A DNA stretch of 64,000 nt from Chryseobacterium capnotolerans (GTDB lineage Bacteria; Bacteroidota; Bacteroidia; Flavobacteriales; Weeksellaceae). The notes under the pieces are model-generated. The model was not told the DNA's origin and made no database searches. It saw nothing but the letters and a program-made list of their open reading frames with translations. This document shows, one piece after another, positions 1 to 9,114 of this stretch. The DNA is taken from contig NZ_CP065589.1 in NCBI RefSeq assembly GCF_021278965.1, positions 315,001 to 379,000 of the forward strand, in the 5' to 3' direction. The position numbers were made by a program, and so were the translations under genes. How positions within the stretch are numbered: position 1 is the stretch's first letter; each line of letters begins with the position of its first letter.

Positions 1-69
1 TATTTTTTAATAAGCTATTCAGGCAGATGTTATGGTGTTATATACCAGAAAAGCTGTAATGAAAATGAT

Positions 70-573
70 TTATTCTTTGTCTTTGTAAATATTCCAGAAG
101 TTAAAGTCGGTCATAGGAGCATCTGTGATTCCTACATTACGGCCCATTGTAACGATTTGGCCTCTATGGTAAGTTCCATGAAGAATGACATGTTGGATAT
201 ATTCATATTTTGAAAAATCACATTGAAACCATTGGGATTCTATCTTTACATTTTCGGATAGATCTTCTTCAGATAAGCTTTCCACATAATCAACCAGCTT
301 TTGCGAGTTATTTTTTATGTTGTTGAACACTTCTTCTTTACTGGTTTCAGCGGCGGTTTTGGCAAAATCGAAATCGTTGTTTTCAGAAATATAACTCCAC
401 CAATATTCTTGGGTCTGCCAGATATGATGCAAGGTTTTCAGGATCGTCGGAAAGCTGGAAATTACTTCCTGGTTAAGTTGTTCATCAGATTTTGTGGATA
501 GCCAGTCAATGTATTTATTGACTACCCAGTTGTTGTACTGAACGGTTTTGTTGATTAAAGTTTTTAAGCTCAT
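70..573 (-). CDS. DinB family protein
   Basis: Small four-helix-bundle protein of the DinB/YfiT superfamily, about 167 residues. Metal-binding histidines are visible: one in the LHHIWQ segment of the first half, and the pair in HGTYHRGQ near the C-terminus, with the family-typical H-x3-H spacing. Members bind a divalent metal; many act as thiol transferases or damage-inducible proteins of unknown substrate, so the reaction here is not known. I chose the ATG at 573 (MSLKTL) because the longer upstream reading only adds a non-conserved extension. It lies 32 bases downstream of the CHMI-like gene on the same strand and may be co-transcribed with it. Confidence 0.85.
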   Translation of the reverse strand: MSLKTLINKTVQYNNWVVNKYIDWLSTKSDEQLNQEVISSFPTILKTLHHIWQTQEYWWSYISENNDFDFAKTAAETSKEEVFNNIKNNSQKLVDYVESLSEEDLSENVKIESQWFQCDFSKYEYIQHVILHGTYHRGQIVTMGRNVGITDAPMTDFNFWNIYKDKE

Positions 574-605
574 AGTATTAATATTTTGTGGTTTAACAAT
601 GAGAA

Positions 606-988
606 TCAAAGTCCGAAATGTCGATCATGATTTTTATTTTCAGGATTGATAAGGGCTTTATTGCTATAAGTTGCAGTTTCAAATTCCCTGATATTAACTG
701 ATAGGAATGAAATGTCAGAAAGTAATTCTGTAAGCCGTATTGATATTTGCTTTGAAAGATTAGCTTTTTGTTCAGTACTGCGTCCCTGCATAATGTATCC
801 GAAGACATGGAGAAAGTTTTTTTATGCTCTCCCAGCTGATAATATTGATAGGGCTGCAGCCTTATTTTAATATCATTTACAGCAAATAAACCAGTTGACT
901 CTGCCACACTGTATACCGCATCCATGATTTCATCCGGAGTTCTTTGCTGGAGAATATCCTGTGAGCATTCTATAATGAAATGAGGCAT
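606..988 (-). pseudogene. 5-carboxymethyl-2-hydroxymuconate isomerase-like protein, frameshifted
   Basis: The N-terminus MPHFIIECSQD has the Pro-2 of tautomerase-type CHMI enzymes; that proline becomes N-terminal after Met removal and acts as the catalytic base. The first ~57 codons and the remainder are in different frames. The switch is at a 7-base T run (817-823, an A run on the coding strand). Adding one A gives a continuous 127-residue protein of normal family length, with the second half containing MQGRSTEQK. CHMI isomerises an aromatic-degradation intermediate, but flavobacterial members may have another substrate. Either a real pseudogene or, more likely, a homopolymer error. Confidence 0.75.
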
Positions 989-1053
989 ATGAAATGTTTG
1001 GTGATGTGATTTTTGTCATGTAAAAATAAGAAAAATATGAATCCATTTTCAAA

Positions 1054-1084
1054 TAAAAAACCGCTCTATTTTGAACGGTTTTTA
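1054..1084 (-). terminator. Intrinsic terminator of the downstream-facing hydrolase gene
   Basis: On the minus strand a CCGTTC/GAGCGG stem with a short A-rich loop is followed by a run of T. It lies directly after the stop of the serine hydrolase at 1097. The same stem family (ACCG...CGGT) reappears behind the SHOCT and groL genes. Confidence 0.7.
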
Positions 1085-1096
1085 TTGTATTAATTT

Positions 1097-2707
1097 TTAT
1101 AATGCTGATTTTGTAATACTATACTGAGGTTTTATAGGATCAGACATATCCAGAATAATATCATACTGGCCGTCTTCCGCTATCGGAAAATCATAAGCAT
1201 TAAGAGCAACGGTTTTTCCATCACTATTTAACCCCAGATTATAGCCCCAATCGTTATCTACTCTGAATTTTAAATTCCCTTTTTTCAGATGGAAGTTTTT
1301 AAGAAAATAATGATTTGGGTTTTGAAGATCTTCTTGCAATGGGGTGTCTTTTCCGTCCCATCCGCCTGGTGTGGCATTTCCAATGATTCCCCATAAATAA
1401 TGATTAGCGGTCTTTGTTCCTGTTTTTATACTTCCATCGCGAAGTTTGACCATTACAGTGTTATTTTTTCCGGTTGCATCCGGTTTAAAGGTAAATGCAA
1501 AGTTTTCATCCAATTGAAATGAAGTATTACTGATAGGGAATAATGAACATATTGGATAGCCTTTCTCTCTGAAAAGGACTTGCCCATCTATAACGGTTAC
1601 GTAGAATTTAGTGTCTCCTGTAGAATAAATTCCCTCTAGCTTTTTCAACTCTTGTGAATTAACTTTTGGAACAGCAGGCATCTTATTCGGTTTATTGTAT
1701 ACTATGTTTTCAATTTTCGGTACAATGAGATCTGTATGGGATAAAGTAGAATTTGACATCGCAATGAAGCAAATATCATCCTCCAGAATTCTGTAATAGA
1801 TGCTTCGGTAACCTGGTCCGCCGCCGCCATGTCCAATTCTTTTTTTACCATCAACAAGTAAGACATCACTGCCTAATCCGTAATGGTCATTAAGATAAGG
1901 GGTAAACATTTTTTCAATGGTTCCCTTTTTTAGAATGGTATTGCTTTTAAAAGATTCATTGAATTTGAAGAGATCCTCAACAGTAGAATACATGGCTCCT
2001 GCAGCAAAAGGATGATCTGTTTTAAAACGAAAGGCTTCGTTGGACGTGTTATCTGATAAAAAATCATAACCCAGCGCTTTATTTTCATCGGTAACCTTGT
2101 TAAAATGGAATCCGGTATGATTCATCTGCAGCGGTTTCAGGATATAGCTTTCAATAGCTTTATCGTAATCCATTCCTGAGGCTTTCTTGATAATATATCC
2201 AAGAATATAATATCCGGAGTTGGAGTAATCCCATTGTTTACCGGGTGAAAAATTCAGGGGTTTTGCAGAAATAAATTTTATGAATGTTTCTTCATTTACC
2301 GTATTTTCTGAATTGGTGTCATTGGGAATTCCTGAAGTATGAGAAAGAAGGTTTGCGATGGTGATGCTGTCTCCTTTGGGAAAATTAGGATAATATTTGG
2401 AAAGCTTGTCGTTGATCGATAATTTTCCTTCCTCTTCCAGCTTCAGAATAACTGTAGCTGTAAACATTTTTGTGGTAGAAAAGATCCGATAAAGACTGTT
2501 ATTGGTATTTTTTTCTTTTTTAGGACCGTTTTTATAGCCATAACTTTTTTCGAAAATAATTTTTCCTTTTTCAGCAACCAGAATGGTTCCACTGAATTTA
2601 CCAGCTTGGTCATAAGCCGCTAATAATTGTTCAAGTTGCTTAGTCTTTTGTGAAAAAACAGGATTGGCTGCCAGTAGTACCATAAGGCAGGTTAGAATAG
2701 ATCTCAT
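1097..2707 (-). CDS. Secreted serine hydrolase (beta-lactamase/PBP-like) with C-terminal extension
   Basis: About 536 residues. A signal peptide (MRSILTCLMVLLAANPVFSQ) is followed by a serine beta-lactamase-like fold: S-T-T-K (SxxK nucleophile motif, in FSTTKMF), YSN (in DYSNSGYY) and the third-motif equivalent HGGGGPGY. Roughly 190 residues after the hydrolase domain form an extra beta-rich C-terminal region. Family members cleave or transfer D-amino-acid peptides or esters; the substrate cannot be told from sequence. The ATG at 2707 starts the signal peptide; a start seven codons upstream is possible. First of four related hydrolases in this window, 68 bases downstream of the second. Confidence 0.88.
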   Translation of the reverse strand: MRSILTCLMVLLAANPVFSQKTKQLEQLLAAYDQAGKFSGTILVAEKGKIIFEKSYGYKNGPKKEKNTNNSLYRIFSTTKMFTATVILKLEEEGKLSINDKLSKYYPNFPKGDSITIANLLSHTSGIPNDTNSENTVNEETFIKFISAKPLNFSPGKQWDYSNSGYYILGYIIKKASGMDYDKAIESYILKPLQMNHTGFHFNKVTDENKALGYDFLSDNTSNEAFRFKTDHPFAAGAMYSTVEDLFKFNESFKSNTILKKGTIEKMFTPYLNDHYGLGSDVLLVDGKKRIGHGGGGPGYRSIYYRILEDDICFIAMSNSTLSHTDLIVPKIENIVYNKPNKMPAVPKVNSQELKKLEGIYSTGDTKFYVTVIDGQVLFREKGYPICSLFPISNTSFQLDENFAFTFKPDATGKNNTVMVKLRDGSIKTGTKTANHYLWGIIGNATPGGWDGKDTPLQEDLQNPNHYFLKNFHLKKGNLKFRVDNDWGYNLGLNSDGKTVALNAYDFPIAEDGQYDIILDMSDPIKPQYSITKSAL

Positions 2708-2774
2708 GTAATTTTTATTATAAGACAATTGTTTCTGGGATAATGTTACATCCGACGGTAAGAAAAACGAATAG

Positions 2775-4160
2775 TTATTTTTTTGTTGTTTGGGTTAATA
2801 GCTCAAAGCACAATTGATCAATCGATTCATTGATTGAAGAAACATTGGAAAGAATAATGACCGCTGTGTGATCCTCCATATTAAGAGTCATTGAAGAAGA
2901 ATATCCACCGGTTCCGCCATTGTGGAAAAAGACTTTCTTATTGTTTTTGGTGGTAATAATATGCCAGCCCAAACCGATTTTTGTTTTATCATTTACTGTA
3001 AACGTAGGCTTTCTGGTTAAAGCCAGTTCTTTATTTTTTGGATTAAATTGTGCATTTGCAAACTTTACAAGGTCTCCGGTTGTGGATAAAATACCACCCG
3101 CTCCGAAAAGGACATCCCAGTCCCAGTTCGAAACAAGATCTCCATTGATATTACGTCCTTTGATAAGTGCATCGCCCAAATGTTGAGAAGAGGTAAAAGA
3201 CTGAGACATTCCATATTGATCAAAAACTGTTTTTTGCAATAAGTTTTGAAATGTAGTTTTTTGGGACAGTCCTAATGTATAACCCAATAATCCTGCACCA
3301 AGGTTAGAGTAAGAAGATTCTTTAGAGGTTTTATGCTCAATTGTCATTAAGTTTTTAAGATAATCCTCAAGGTCTTTTGTATGATATTTTAAATAAGGAT
3401 TCTTTAGATCTGATAAATCCAGGTTTTGAGGTAAACGAGGGAGCCCTGAGGTATGATTGGCAAGCTCTTCAAAGCTGATTTTTTTATTGTCCTTAAAAGG
3501 GAATGAATAATATGAATTGATAGGATCTGTAAGCTTTATCTTATTAGTTTCTACCAGGGAAGCGAGAACAGTAGAGGTAAATACTTTTGAAATGGAACCG
3601 ATTTCAAAAATCTTATTTTGATTTTCAACAGGCTTTATAGAGTCATGGTCTTTTATAACACCATAATAATCTGTTTTCCCGTTTTGAATAATTGCAATAG
3701 AGAGTTGAGTATTTTCAGGAAATTTGACGGCTGTAGAATAAATAGTTTCTGCTATTTCTTTTGGATAGGAGGTGAGGGCATTGGTTATTTTTCCCGGATC
3801 TTCATATGGCTTAATAAATAGACCGTTGATTTTATTTTGAGAATCTAATGAAATATTAACCACCAGAATTCCTTTATCAAATTGTGTTTTATAAGCTGCG
3901 TAAGTCGATTGTTGATAACTTATGAATTCCGCATTTTTCATATTTCCGACTTGCGTTTTCAGATCAGTGAAAAACTTTTTATTCTTTTCGTTGGGCAATG
4001 ATTGTTTCATTTCAGCAGAAAAACTTTTAAAAATTTTATCATATTTTCCGGTATTAAAGTTCTTCCGAAAGTGGTCGATGCTGTGGCTGTAGTTTTCAGT
4101 CTGGGCAGTTAGACTGCTGCTCAATATGATTAAAATTAAGATGTAAAATAACTTTTTCAT
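2775..4160 (-). CDS. Secreted serine hydrolase with N-terminal DUF3887-like domain
   Basis: About 461 residues. Signal peptide (MKKLFYILILIILSSSLTAQ), then a ~110-residue N-terminal module starting SIDHFRKNFNTGKYDKIF that resembles DUF3887-type domains, then a PBP-like hydrolase domain. Motifs: S-I-S-K (in GSISKVFTS), YSN (in SYSNLGAGLLGY) and HNGGTGGY. Expected to act in the periplasm or at the surface on a D-peptide, amide or ester. Start chosen at the ATG opening the signal peptide. Same strand and adjacent to the related hydrolase at 1097, consistent with a small paralogous group. Confidence 0.88.
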   Translation of the reverse strand: MKKLFYILILIILSSSLTAQTENYSHSIDHFRKNFNTGKYDKIFKSFSAEMKQSLPNEKNKKFFTDLKTQVGNMKNAEFISYQQSTYAAYKTQFDKGILVVNISLDSQNKINGLFIKPYEDPGKITNALTSYPKEIAETIYSTAVKFPENTQLSIAIIQNGKTDYYGVIKDHDSIKPVENQNKIFEIGSISKVFTSTVLASLVETNKIKLTDPINSYYSFPFKDNKKISFEELANHTSGLPRLPQNLDLSDLKNPYLKYHTKDLEDYLKNLMTIEHKTSKESSYSNLGAGLLGYTLGLSQKTTFQNLLQKTVFDQYGMSQSFTSSQHLGDALIKGRNINGDLVSNWDWDVLFGAGGILSTTGDLVKFANAQFNPKNKELALTRKPTFTVNDKTKIGLGWHIITTKNNKKVFFHNGGTGGYSSSMTLNMEDHTAVIILSNVSSINESIDQLCFELLTQTTKK

Positions 4161-4286
4161 GGTAATCATTTTAGACTTCTAATATAAATTGATTTACAAA
4201 ATAAAATTATTATTAGATTCAATATTGAGATAAGGTTTTTGATTCAGGAAATTTAAATCCGAGCGAAGGACTTTATTAATAAGTGA

Positions 4287-4961
4287 TTATTTTTGATCTC
4301 CTTTCTCTTTAATTTTGAATGTAATTGTTTTTCTATAGGAAACGATATCATTGATTTCTAAAGCTTTTTTAGGATAAGCAAACCCATTTTTAATTTTGAA
4401 ATAAGGAGAAGGATAATACATCTTCTGACATATTTTATCACAACTCCCCAATGCTATTTTTATTATATCATCTTTGTTGATATCGAATGTCTTCAATTTT
4501 TTATGGCCATTAGGGGAGACTAATAAACCTACCCATTTGCCATCAATTTTATAAACCGGATCATAGATGTATTTCTGATGGAAAAAATTACCGTTTTTAT
4601 TTTTAGAAATGTACAGGATTACATTTTCATATTCTTCAAAACCTGGGCGCCCATAGTGATCATAGGCATTAAACTCAACAGTTTCTTTCGGAAGTCGGTT
4701 CATTAAATTTTTCATCACAGAATATTTGCAATGAAATGCATTGTCCATTACATATGATTGATGTATAACAGTTAGGGTATCTCCTGTTTCCGAATCTACT
4801 TCCTTTGTTCTTTTTTCTCCTTGTTTTGTATTGGGATTAAATTCTTCAACGCTAATTTTTTTACCAATGAAAATATATAAATTTTCACTTTCCTTTATTT
4901 CCTGGGAAAAACTAAAAGTTGATATCATAATAAAAGCAGATAAAAGGATTTTAGCAGACAT
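4287..4961 (-). CDS. Hypothetical secreted protein
   Basis: About 224 residues with a clear signal peptide (MSAKILLSAFIMISTFSFSQ). Not recognised as a named family. The mature part has no obvious repeats but contains three cysteines, two close together around GSCDKICQKMY. The ATG at 4961 is preferred because it begins the signal peptide; an in-frame start 25 codons upstream would overlap the preceding gene. It starts 12 bases after the stop of the small membrane protein gene at 4973, so the two are probably one transcript. Confidence 0.7.
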   Translation of the reverse strand: MSAKILLSAFIMISTFSFSQEIKESENLYIFIGKKISVEEFNPNTKQGEKRTKEVDSETGDTLTVIHQSYVMDNAFHCKYSVMKNLMNRLPKETVEFNAYDHYGRPGFEEYENVILYISKNKNGNFFHQKYIYDPVYKIDGKWVGLLVSPNGHKKLKTFDINKDDIIKIALGSCDKICQKMYYPSPYFKIKNGFAYPKKALEINDIVSYRKTITFKIKEKGDQK

Positions 4962-4972
4962 ACGAGGAATAT

Positions 4973-5305
4973 TTATATAGATTTTATCATTTTTTTTCTG
5001 ATGAAAAGAATAGTAAATAATCCGATCATCCACCATATCGGAAACTTAAGATATACATATAAAACATTGAATGCTTCTACAAATTCAAATTTATTGTGAA
5101 CGTTATTGAGTTCAATCTGACAGGACAGAACGGGAATTATGAGGAATAAGGATATTCCCAAAATTACTTTAGTCATTGCATTCCATCTAAGTATTCTCTT
5201 TTCGAGTATCCAATAGATTATAAGAAACATTATGCTCAGAATTAGAAAATCAGAATAACTGAATAAAGAAAAAGGTTCTGCTGGCTGTCTAAAAATATTT
5301 TTCAT
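4973..5305 (-). CDS. Small hypothetical membrane protein
   Basis: 110 residues with about three hydrophobic segments (around residues 16-32, 46-60 and 84-103) and a basic C-terminus (RKKMIKSI). No recognised domain. It sits between the PH-like membrane protein upstream and the secreted hypothetical downstream, all on the minus strand with short gaps. Function unknown. Confidence 0.65.
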   Translation of the reverse strand: MKNIFRQPAEPFSLFSYSDFLILSIMFLIIYWILEKRILRWNAMTKVILGISLFLIIPVLSCQIELNNVHNKFEFVEAFNVLYVYLKFPIWWMIGLFTILFIRKKMIKSI

Positions 5306-5318
5306 GGCTTGATATTTT

Positions 5319-5821
5319 TTAATACCATACTTTTTTTATTTTATCAATGATATCATCTGCTTTCTCTCTAGTGATCCAATCTACAATTCTTTTTCACCAT
5401 CCTTATTTACCAGTACAACAGAGTAGGTAGAGCCTGTCCATGAAAAATGATAACGAATACCGTTTTTATATTCTTCGAAGGTAAGATCTTTTGTCTGGAT
5501 ATCTTTAATTTCCTGTTTTAGAAATGTTTTTGGACGAGTAAATAATTTGTTTTTATATTTTACGGTAATGAAATCTGTTTCAATACTAAGAATGGTTTTT
5601 CCAAAGGTGTTCCAGAGCCAGAAATATAATAAAAGGGTAAAAAATCCTGCAAAAGGAATGACTTTAGTGATATAGCTGAATATAGATAAGAAATAACTTT
5701 CTTCAGCTGACATCAAAGGAACTATAATTAAAATAATAAAAAGACATACTATTAATGCTAACCCCATAATAAAGGCTATCAACCAATTCGTTCTATTTTT
5801 TATTTTAATAATCTCTGACAT
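5319..5821 (-). pseudogene. Membrane protein with bacterial PH-like domain, frameshifted near C-terminus
   Basis: Two N-terminal membrane helices (about residues 13-35 and 48-66) are followed by a beta-rich segment like membrane-anchored bacterial PH domains. The reading frame stops early after DGEKEL. A shift at the 5-base T run 5390-5394 restores RIVDWITREKADDIIDKI and a stop at 5319, which matches the way such PH domains end in a C-terminal helix. With the correction it is about 167 residues. Role unknown. Probably an assembly indel, not a true pseudogene. Confidence 0.65.
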
Positions 5822-5886
5822 TTTTTTTAATCTTTTTTGAAGAATTGATGTAAATAAAGAAAATATTAATTACAGCTAAAAAGTTG

Positions 5887-6666
5887 TTATATTTTCTCAA
5901 AATACTTTCCCTTAAACTGATACCTTATTTTCTTAGAGGTAACTTTAGAATCTGCCTGTATTAAGGGAATGCTGATGATTTTATTTTTAGTGTCATACTC
6001 AATCTCGTAATCCCGGCCTTCATATTGTCTGTTGGCAGAAGCTGTGAGATCAACTTCATAACCCAGCTGATTTTTTATTCCGCTTTGGGTTTTGATGAAC
6101 TGGGCTTTATCATTCAATTGTTCATTATCAATGGAAAAAGCTTTGATATTATGATAGCTCATTCCGGAGCTTAGTATCGCTTTACTTTGAGTAAGATAAT
6201 ATTTTTTGTTTTCTGAAATAATATCATTGATCTGATAATAATAATATCCGGGATCACCCTCACCTTGGATTTCTACGGCTTTAGAATATACTTTTTTACC
6301 AGCTTCATGCTGAAATACATTCCTGAAAAAATGCATAGTTCCTCCTGTCCACGTATCCCAAGAATAGATCCGGAATTTACCATCTTCTGAAGTTGTTACA
6401 ATAAGTCCATTTTTTTCCAGAGATTTGAAATCATGGCTGATGGTTTGAGGTTGGGAAGAGGTATACCGGACTAATAATTTTTCAAAGTTTGTATTGGCGG
6501 CCGCTAAAGAATCATAAGAACTTTGATGATCTCTGCCTTCGGAAGACCAATAATTAATTTTTTGAAAGGATTCGTTTAGCTGTTTTTCAATGACGGAAAT
6601 ATTTTGGCCCAATACAAACTGAGCAGCGAGTAAACATGCAAATCCAAGTATTTTCTTTATGTTCAT
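5887..6666 (-). CDS. Hypothetical secreted protein
   Basis: About 259 residues beginning with a signal peptide (MNIKKILGFACLLAAQFVLG) and predicted periplasmic. The mature part is rich in Tyr, Ser and Gln, with a segment DTWTGGTMHFFRNVFQ. I do not recognise the family. It is 23 bases downstream of the VOC gene on the same strand. The ATG at 6666 is chosen over one three codons upstream because it opens the signal peptide. Confidence 0.7.
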   Translation of the reverse strand: MNIKKILGFACLLAAQFVLGQNISVIEKQLNESFQKINYWSSEGRDHQSSYDSLAAANTNFEKLLVRYTSSQPQTISHDFKSLEKNGLIVTTSEDGKFRIYSWDTWTGGTMHFFRNVFQHEAGKKVYSKAVEIQGEGDPGYYYYQINDIISENKKYYLTQSKAILSSGMSYHNIKAFSIDNEQLNDKAQFIKTQSGIKNQLGYEVDLTASANRQYEGRDYEIEYDTKNKIISIPLIQADSKVTSKKIRYQFKGKYFEKI

Positions 6667-6689
6667 GGTATTCAATATAAATTAGCAGG

Positions 6690-7064
6690 TTATTTTTTGC
6701 ATTTTAGCTGAAATACATTTCCTTCAGGATCTGTGCCGTCACATAACCAGAAATCATAGTTTTCAAAAGTTTTAATGGCTCTCATCTCAACTTTTTTCGA
6801 TAGCAATTCATTTCTTGCTGATTCAATATCTGTATCTACTTCAAAAACTAGTTTAGTATTGTTATCGAATTGATATCCTGTCTCCATTTTCTCCAGGTAT
6901 TGATCTCCGATTTTATGAAGTCCGATATTGACTGTGCCGGCATTCATCAAAACCCAAATGGAATCTTCTTCAATTACTTTTAAATTAAAATTATCAACAT
7001 AAAAGTTTTTGAGTAATGCGATATTCTGTACATACAGGATAATGGAGTCTAATTTTATATTCAT
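6690..7064 (-). CDS. VOC (glyoxalase/bleomycin-resistance) superfamily protein
   Basis: 124 residues with the beta-alpha-beta-beta-beta layout of a single-domain VOC protein: opening DSIILYVQNIALLKNFYVDN, centre YQFDNNTKLVFEVDT, and end DPEGNVFQLKCKK, which is the family's typical last strand. These proteins dimerise around a metal and either bind toxins or catalyse isomerisations and dioxygenations. The substrate cannot be assigned. It is co-oriented with the genes on both sides. Confidence 0.82.
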   Translation of the reverse strand: MNIKLDSIILYVQNIALLKNFYVDNFNLKVIEEDSIWVLMNAGTVNIGLHKIGDQYLEKMETGYQFDNNTKLVFEVDTDIESARNELLSKKVEMRAIKTFENYDFWLCDGTDPEGNVFQLKCKK

Positions 7065-7101
7065 GGTTAGAATTTATTTAAAGCAACAGATAATCCCACA
7101 A

Positions 7102-7551
7102 TTATTCATGGCGTTTACTGTCATGGTACTGCCAGAGAACATTAACAATTTTCCATGATCCGTTTAATTTAGCAAGATGCATATAATCTATCCATTCATC
7201 TGCAATTAATTTTACAGAGGCTGTTTTGTCGGAAATATCAAGCAGTTTAATTTCTTTTTGGGGAGATGCCGGAAATTTATCCCCTTTTTTATTATAACTT
7301 TCAGCCAGTAAAATCATAGATTCTGTATTGGTCTCTCTGAGATATTCTTTGCCTGTAGCTTTATCTTTCCAAAAGGTACGTTTTACCATACGGGGATGAA
7401 GAGCACGCTCCATTCTGCTGGGAGAAAGTGAGTGCTGGGATTCTATATAATCAAGAACCGCCTGTTTGATGCTCAACGTATCCTGTTTTGTTTGAGCCGG
7501 TATCCATTGGCTGATTAAAAAGAGCAGAAGAAAGATACTGTAATATTTCAT
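7102..7551 (-). CDS. Putative lumazine-binding / NTF2-like secreted protein
   Basis: 149 residues: a signal peptide ending WIPAQ, then a cystatin-like NTF2 fold resembling the putative lumazine-binding family (IKQAVLDYIESQHSLSPSRMERALHP, here abbreviated from a longer helix-rich start, and a final strand LNGSWKIVNVLWQYH). Such proteins have an N-terminal helix pair and a curved sheet forming a small-molecule pocket; ligand unknown. It is the first gene of a run continuing into the VOC protein. Confidence 0.75.
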   Translation of the reverse strand: MKYYSIFLLLFLISQWIPAQTKQDTLSIKQAVLDYIESQHSLSPSRMERALHPRMVKRTFWKDKATGKEYLRETNTESMILLAESYNKKGDKFPASPQKEIKLLDISDKTASVKLIADEWIDYMHLAKLNGSWKIVNVLWQYHDSKRHE

Positions 7552-7752
7552 ATTTTCCAGATTGTTTAATAGATGAATAATTGATCAAAGAGGAATAAGA
7601 ATGATCAACTAAGGTAATAAAAAAACGAACTCAAAAACAGAAGTATATTGAACTTCACTGTGTTGTTATTCAGATAGTTTTGTTAATGTTCTTACTTTAA
7701 TTTTACAGCATGGCAGATGCTTTCTGAAAGGAATATTATCTTGCTTTGCAGA

Positions 7753-8292
7753 TTATGGCTGATAAATAAGTTGTACCACACCGGATTTAAAGACATTCGT
7801 TTTAACAAGTTTTAAATTTACCCTTTCTTTTAAATCTTCAAAAAGTGGTTTACCGTTTCCTAAAGCGACAGGATGTACAGATATTCTGTAAACGTCAATC
7901 AGGTTATTTTGAATAAAGGTTTTAATAAGACTTGCCCCACCATAGAGCCAGATATCTTTTCCGCCCTGTTTTTTGATCTCTGAAACCTTTTCTACAAGAT
8001 CAGAGTGAATAAATGTGGCTTTCTCATCTTCCCGTTTTTGGCTGGAGAAGACAAACTTATCCTTTGCATGAATGGTTTTCCAGAATTCTATTTCTTCCGG
8101 TGCAGCGCTTTCATCAGGCTGATAATTTCCCCATGCATCATAGCTTACTCTCCCATAGAAAATAGTATCGATTCCGGATATAAAACCCTCAAAATTCATA
8201 TCATCATCCATAATGCACCAATCGATTTCTCCATTAGGCCCCTCAATAAATCCGTCCAAAGTGGTTGCTAAATCCAGAATAATTTTTTTCAT
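7753..8292 (-). CDS. Dihydrofolate-reductase-like protein (RibD C-terminal domain family)
   Basis: About 179 residues. The start MKKIILDLATTLDGFIEGP, the internal DTIFYGRVSYDAWG and the glycine-rich KDIWLYGGASLIKTF are hallmarks of the RibD C-terminal/DHFR-like reductase fold that binds NADPH. Stand-alone members are generally uncharacterised reductases. The ATG at 8292 matches the family N-terminus; a longer in-frame start is not supported. A second, divergent member lies at 27319. Confidence 0.85.
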   Translation of the reverse strand: MKKIILDLATTLDGFIEGPNGEIDWCIMDDDMNFEGFISGIDTIFYGRVSYDAWGNYQPDESAAPEEIEFWKTIHAKDKFVFSSQKREDEKATFIHSDLVEKVSEIKKQGGKDIWLYGGASLIKTFIQNNLIDVYRISVHPVALGNGKPLFEDLKERVNLKLVKTNVFKSGVVQLIYQP

Positions 8293-8377
8293 AGTAATAG
8301 TAAATGCTTTGATATTTTTCAAAAACAATGAAAGATAGTCTATTTTTAGGTTTTTGAAAAGCTAATAAATAAGTGTT

Positions 8378-9100
8378 TTATTTAGATTCTGTAACTCCTA
8401 TTATCACTCCGAAGTTACCATCAGTCTGAATCCAGCTTTTCTCAGGAAGATAAGTCCTGGAAACAAAACCGTCAAGATACAACGCTTTTTTACAGCCCAT
8501 TTCTTTAAAAAGCTGAGCTAGACTATAGAAGTTTACTTCTTTTTTAGACATGGCAAAAATAATTTCTCCATTGTCCAGAACACCAACACCGTTTCTGATA
8601 TTCAGATTTTTAGAATCTTTTTGAAAGATGTTATTGATCTTTCCATCTATCAATAACATCGGCCCAGACTGAGTCGCAAATTTGATGGAAGGATTTTGTT
8701 TATATTTTTTAGTTTCAGAAATTCCAGGTTGATTGTTTTGGGTTAAATAAAATATTCCATTAGGCTGAAGATAAAAGTTTCCGGATCCCTGCAATGTGTC
8801 AATAGGTTTAAGGATTTTGAAGTTTTCAATATACAATCCTTTGGGGGTATTATCTGCTTCAAACATTCCGCCGTTCATCGCGAAAAGTAATTTTTTATTC
8901 CCTGATTCTGTTTCATATTTAAGGTTACGAATGCTTTTCAGAATTTCATTCTGACTGTTCTTCCAGTATAATTTTACCTCCTGTCTTTTAGGATTTACCT
9001 GATACATAACAAAGTTGGTTTCATCCTGTATTTTTTCTTTACAGGAGATGAAAAGAAGGAGTAGAAGGGGAAATAAAAGATATTTATGTTTTGTAAGCAT
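8378..9100 (-). CDS. Lipoprotein of the phosphodiester glycosidase (NAGPA/DUF2233) family
   Basis: 240 residues. A lipoprotein signal (LLLLLFISC) precedes a domain with FAMNGGMFEADNTPKGLYI, RNGVGVLDNGEIIFAMS and CKKALYLDGFVSRTYLP, the blocks typical of DUF2233/phosphodiester glycosidases, the family of the human uncovering enzyme and of B. subtilis YngK-type proteins. Likely tethered to the outer-membrane periplasmic face or cell surface and active on a glycan phosphodiester; the actual substrate is unknown. Confidence 0.85.
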   Translation of the reverse strand: MLTKHKYLLFPLLLLLFISCKEKIQDETNFVMYQVNPKRQEVKLYWKNSQNEILKSIRNLKYETESGNKKLLFAMNGGMFEADNTPKGLYIENFKILKPIDTLQGSGNFYLQPNGIFYLTQNNQPGISETKKYKQNPSIKFATQSGPMLLIDGKINNIFQKDSKNLNIRNGVGVLDNGEIIFAMSKKEVNFYSLAQLFKEMGCKKALYLDGFVSRTYLPEKSWIQTDGNFGVIIGVTESK

Positions 9101-9114
9101 CGGATAATGAATTA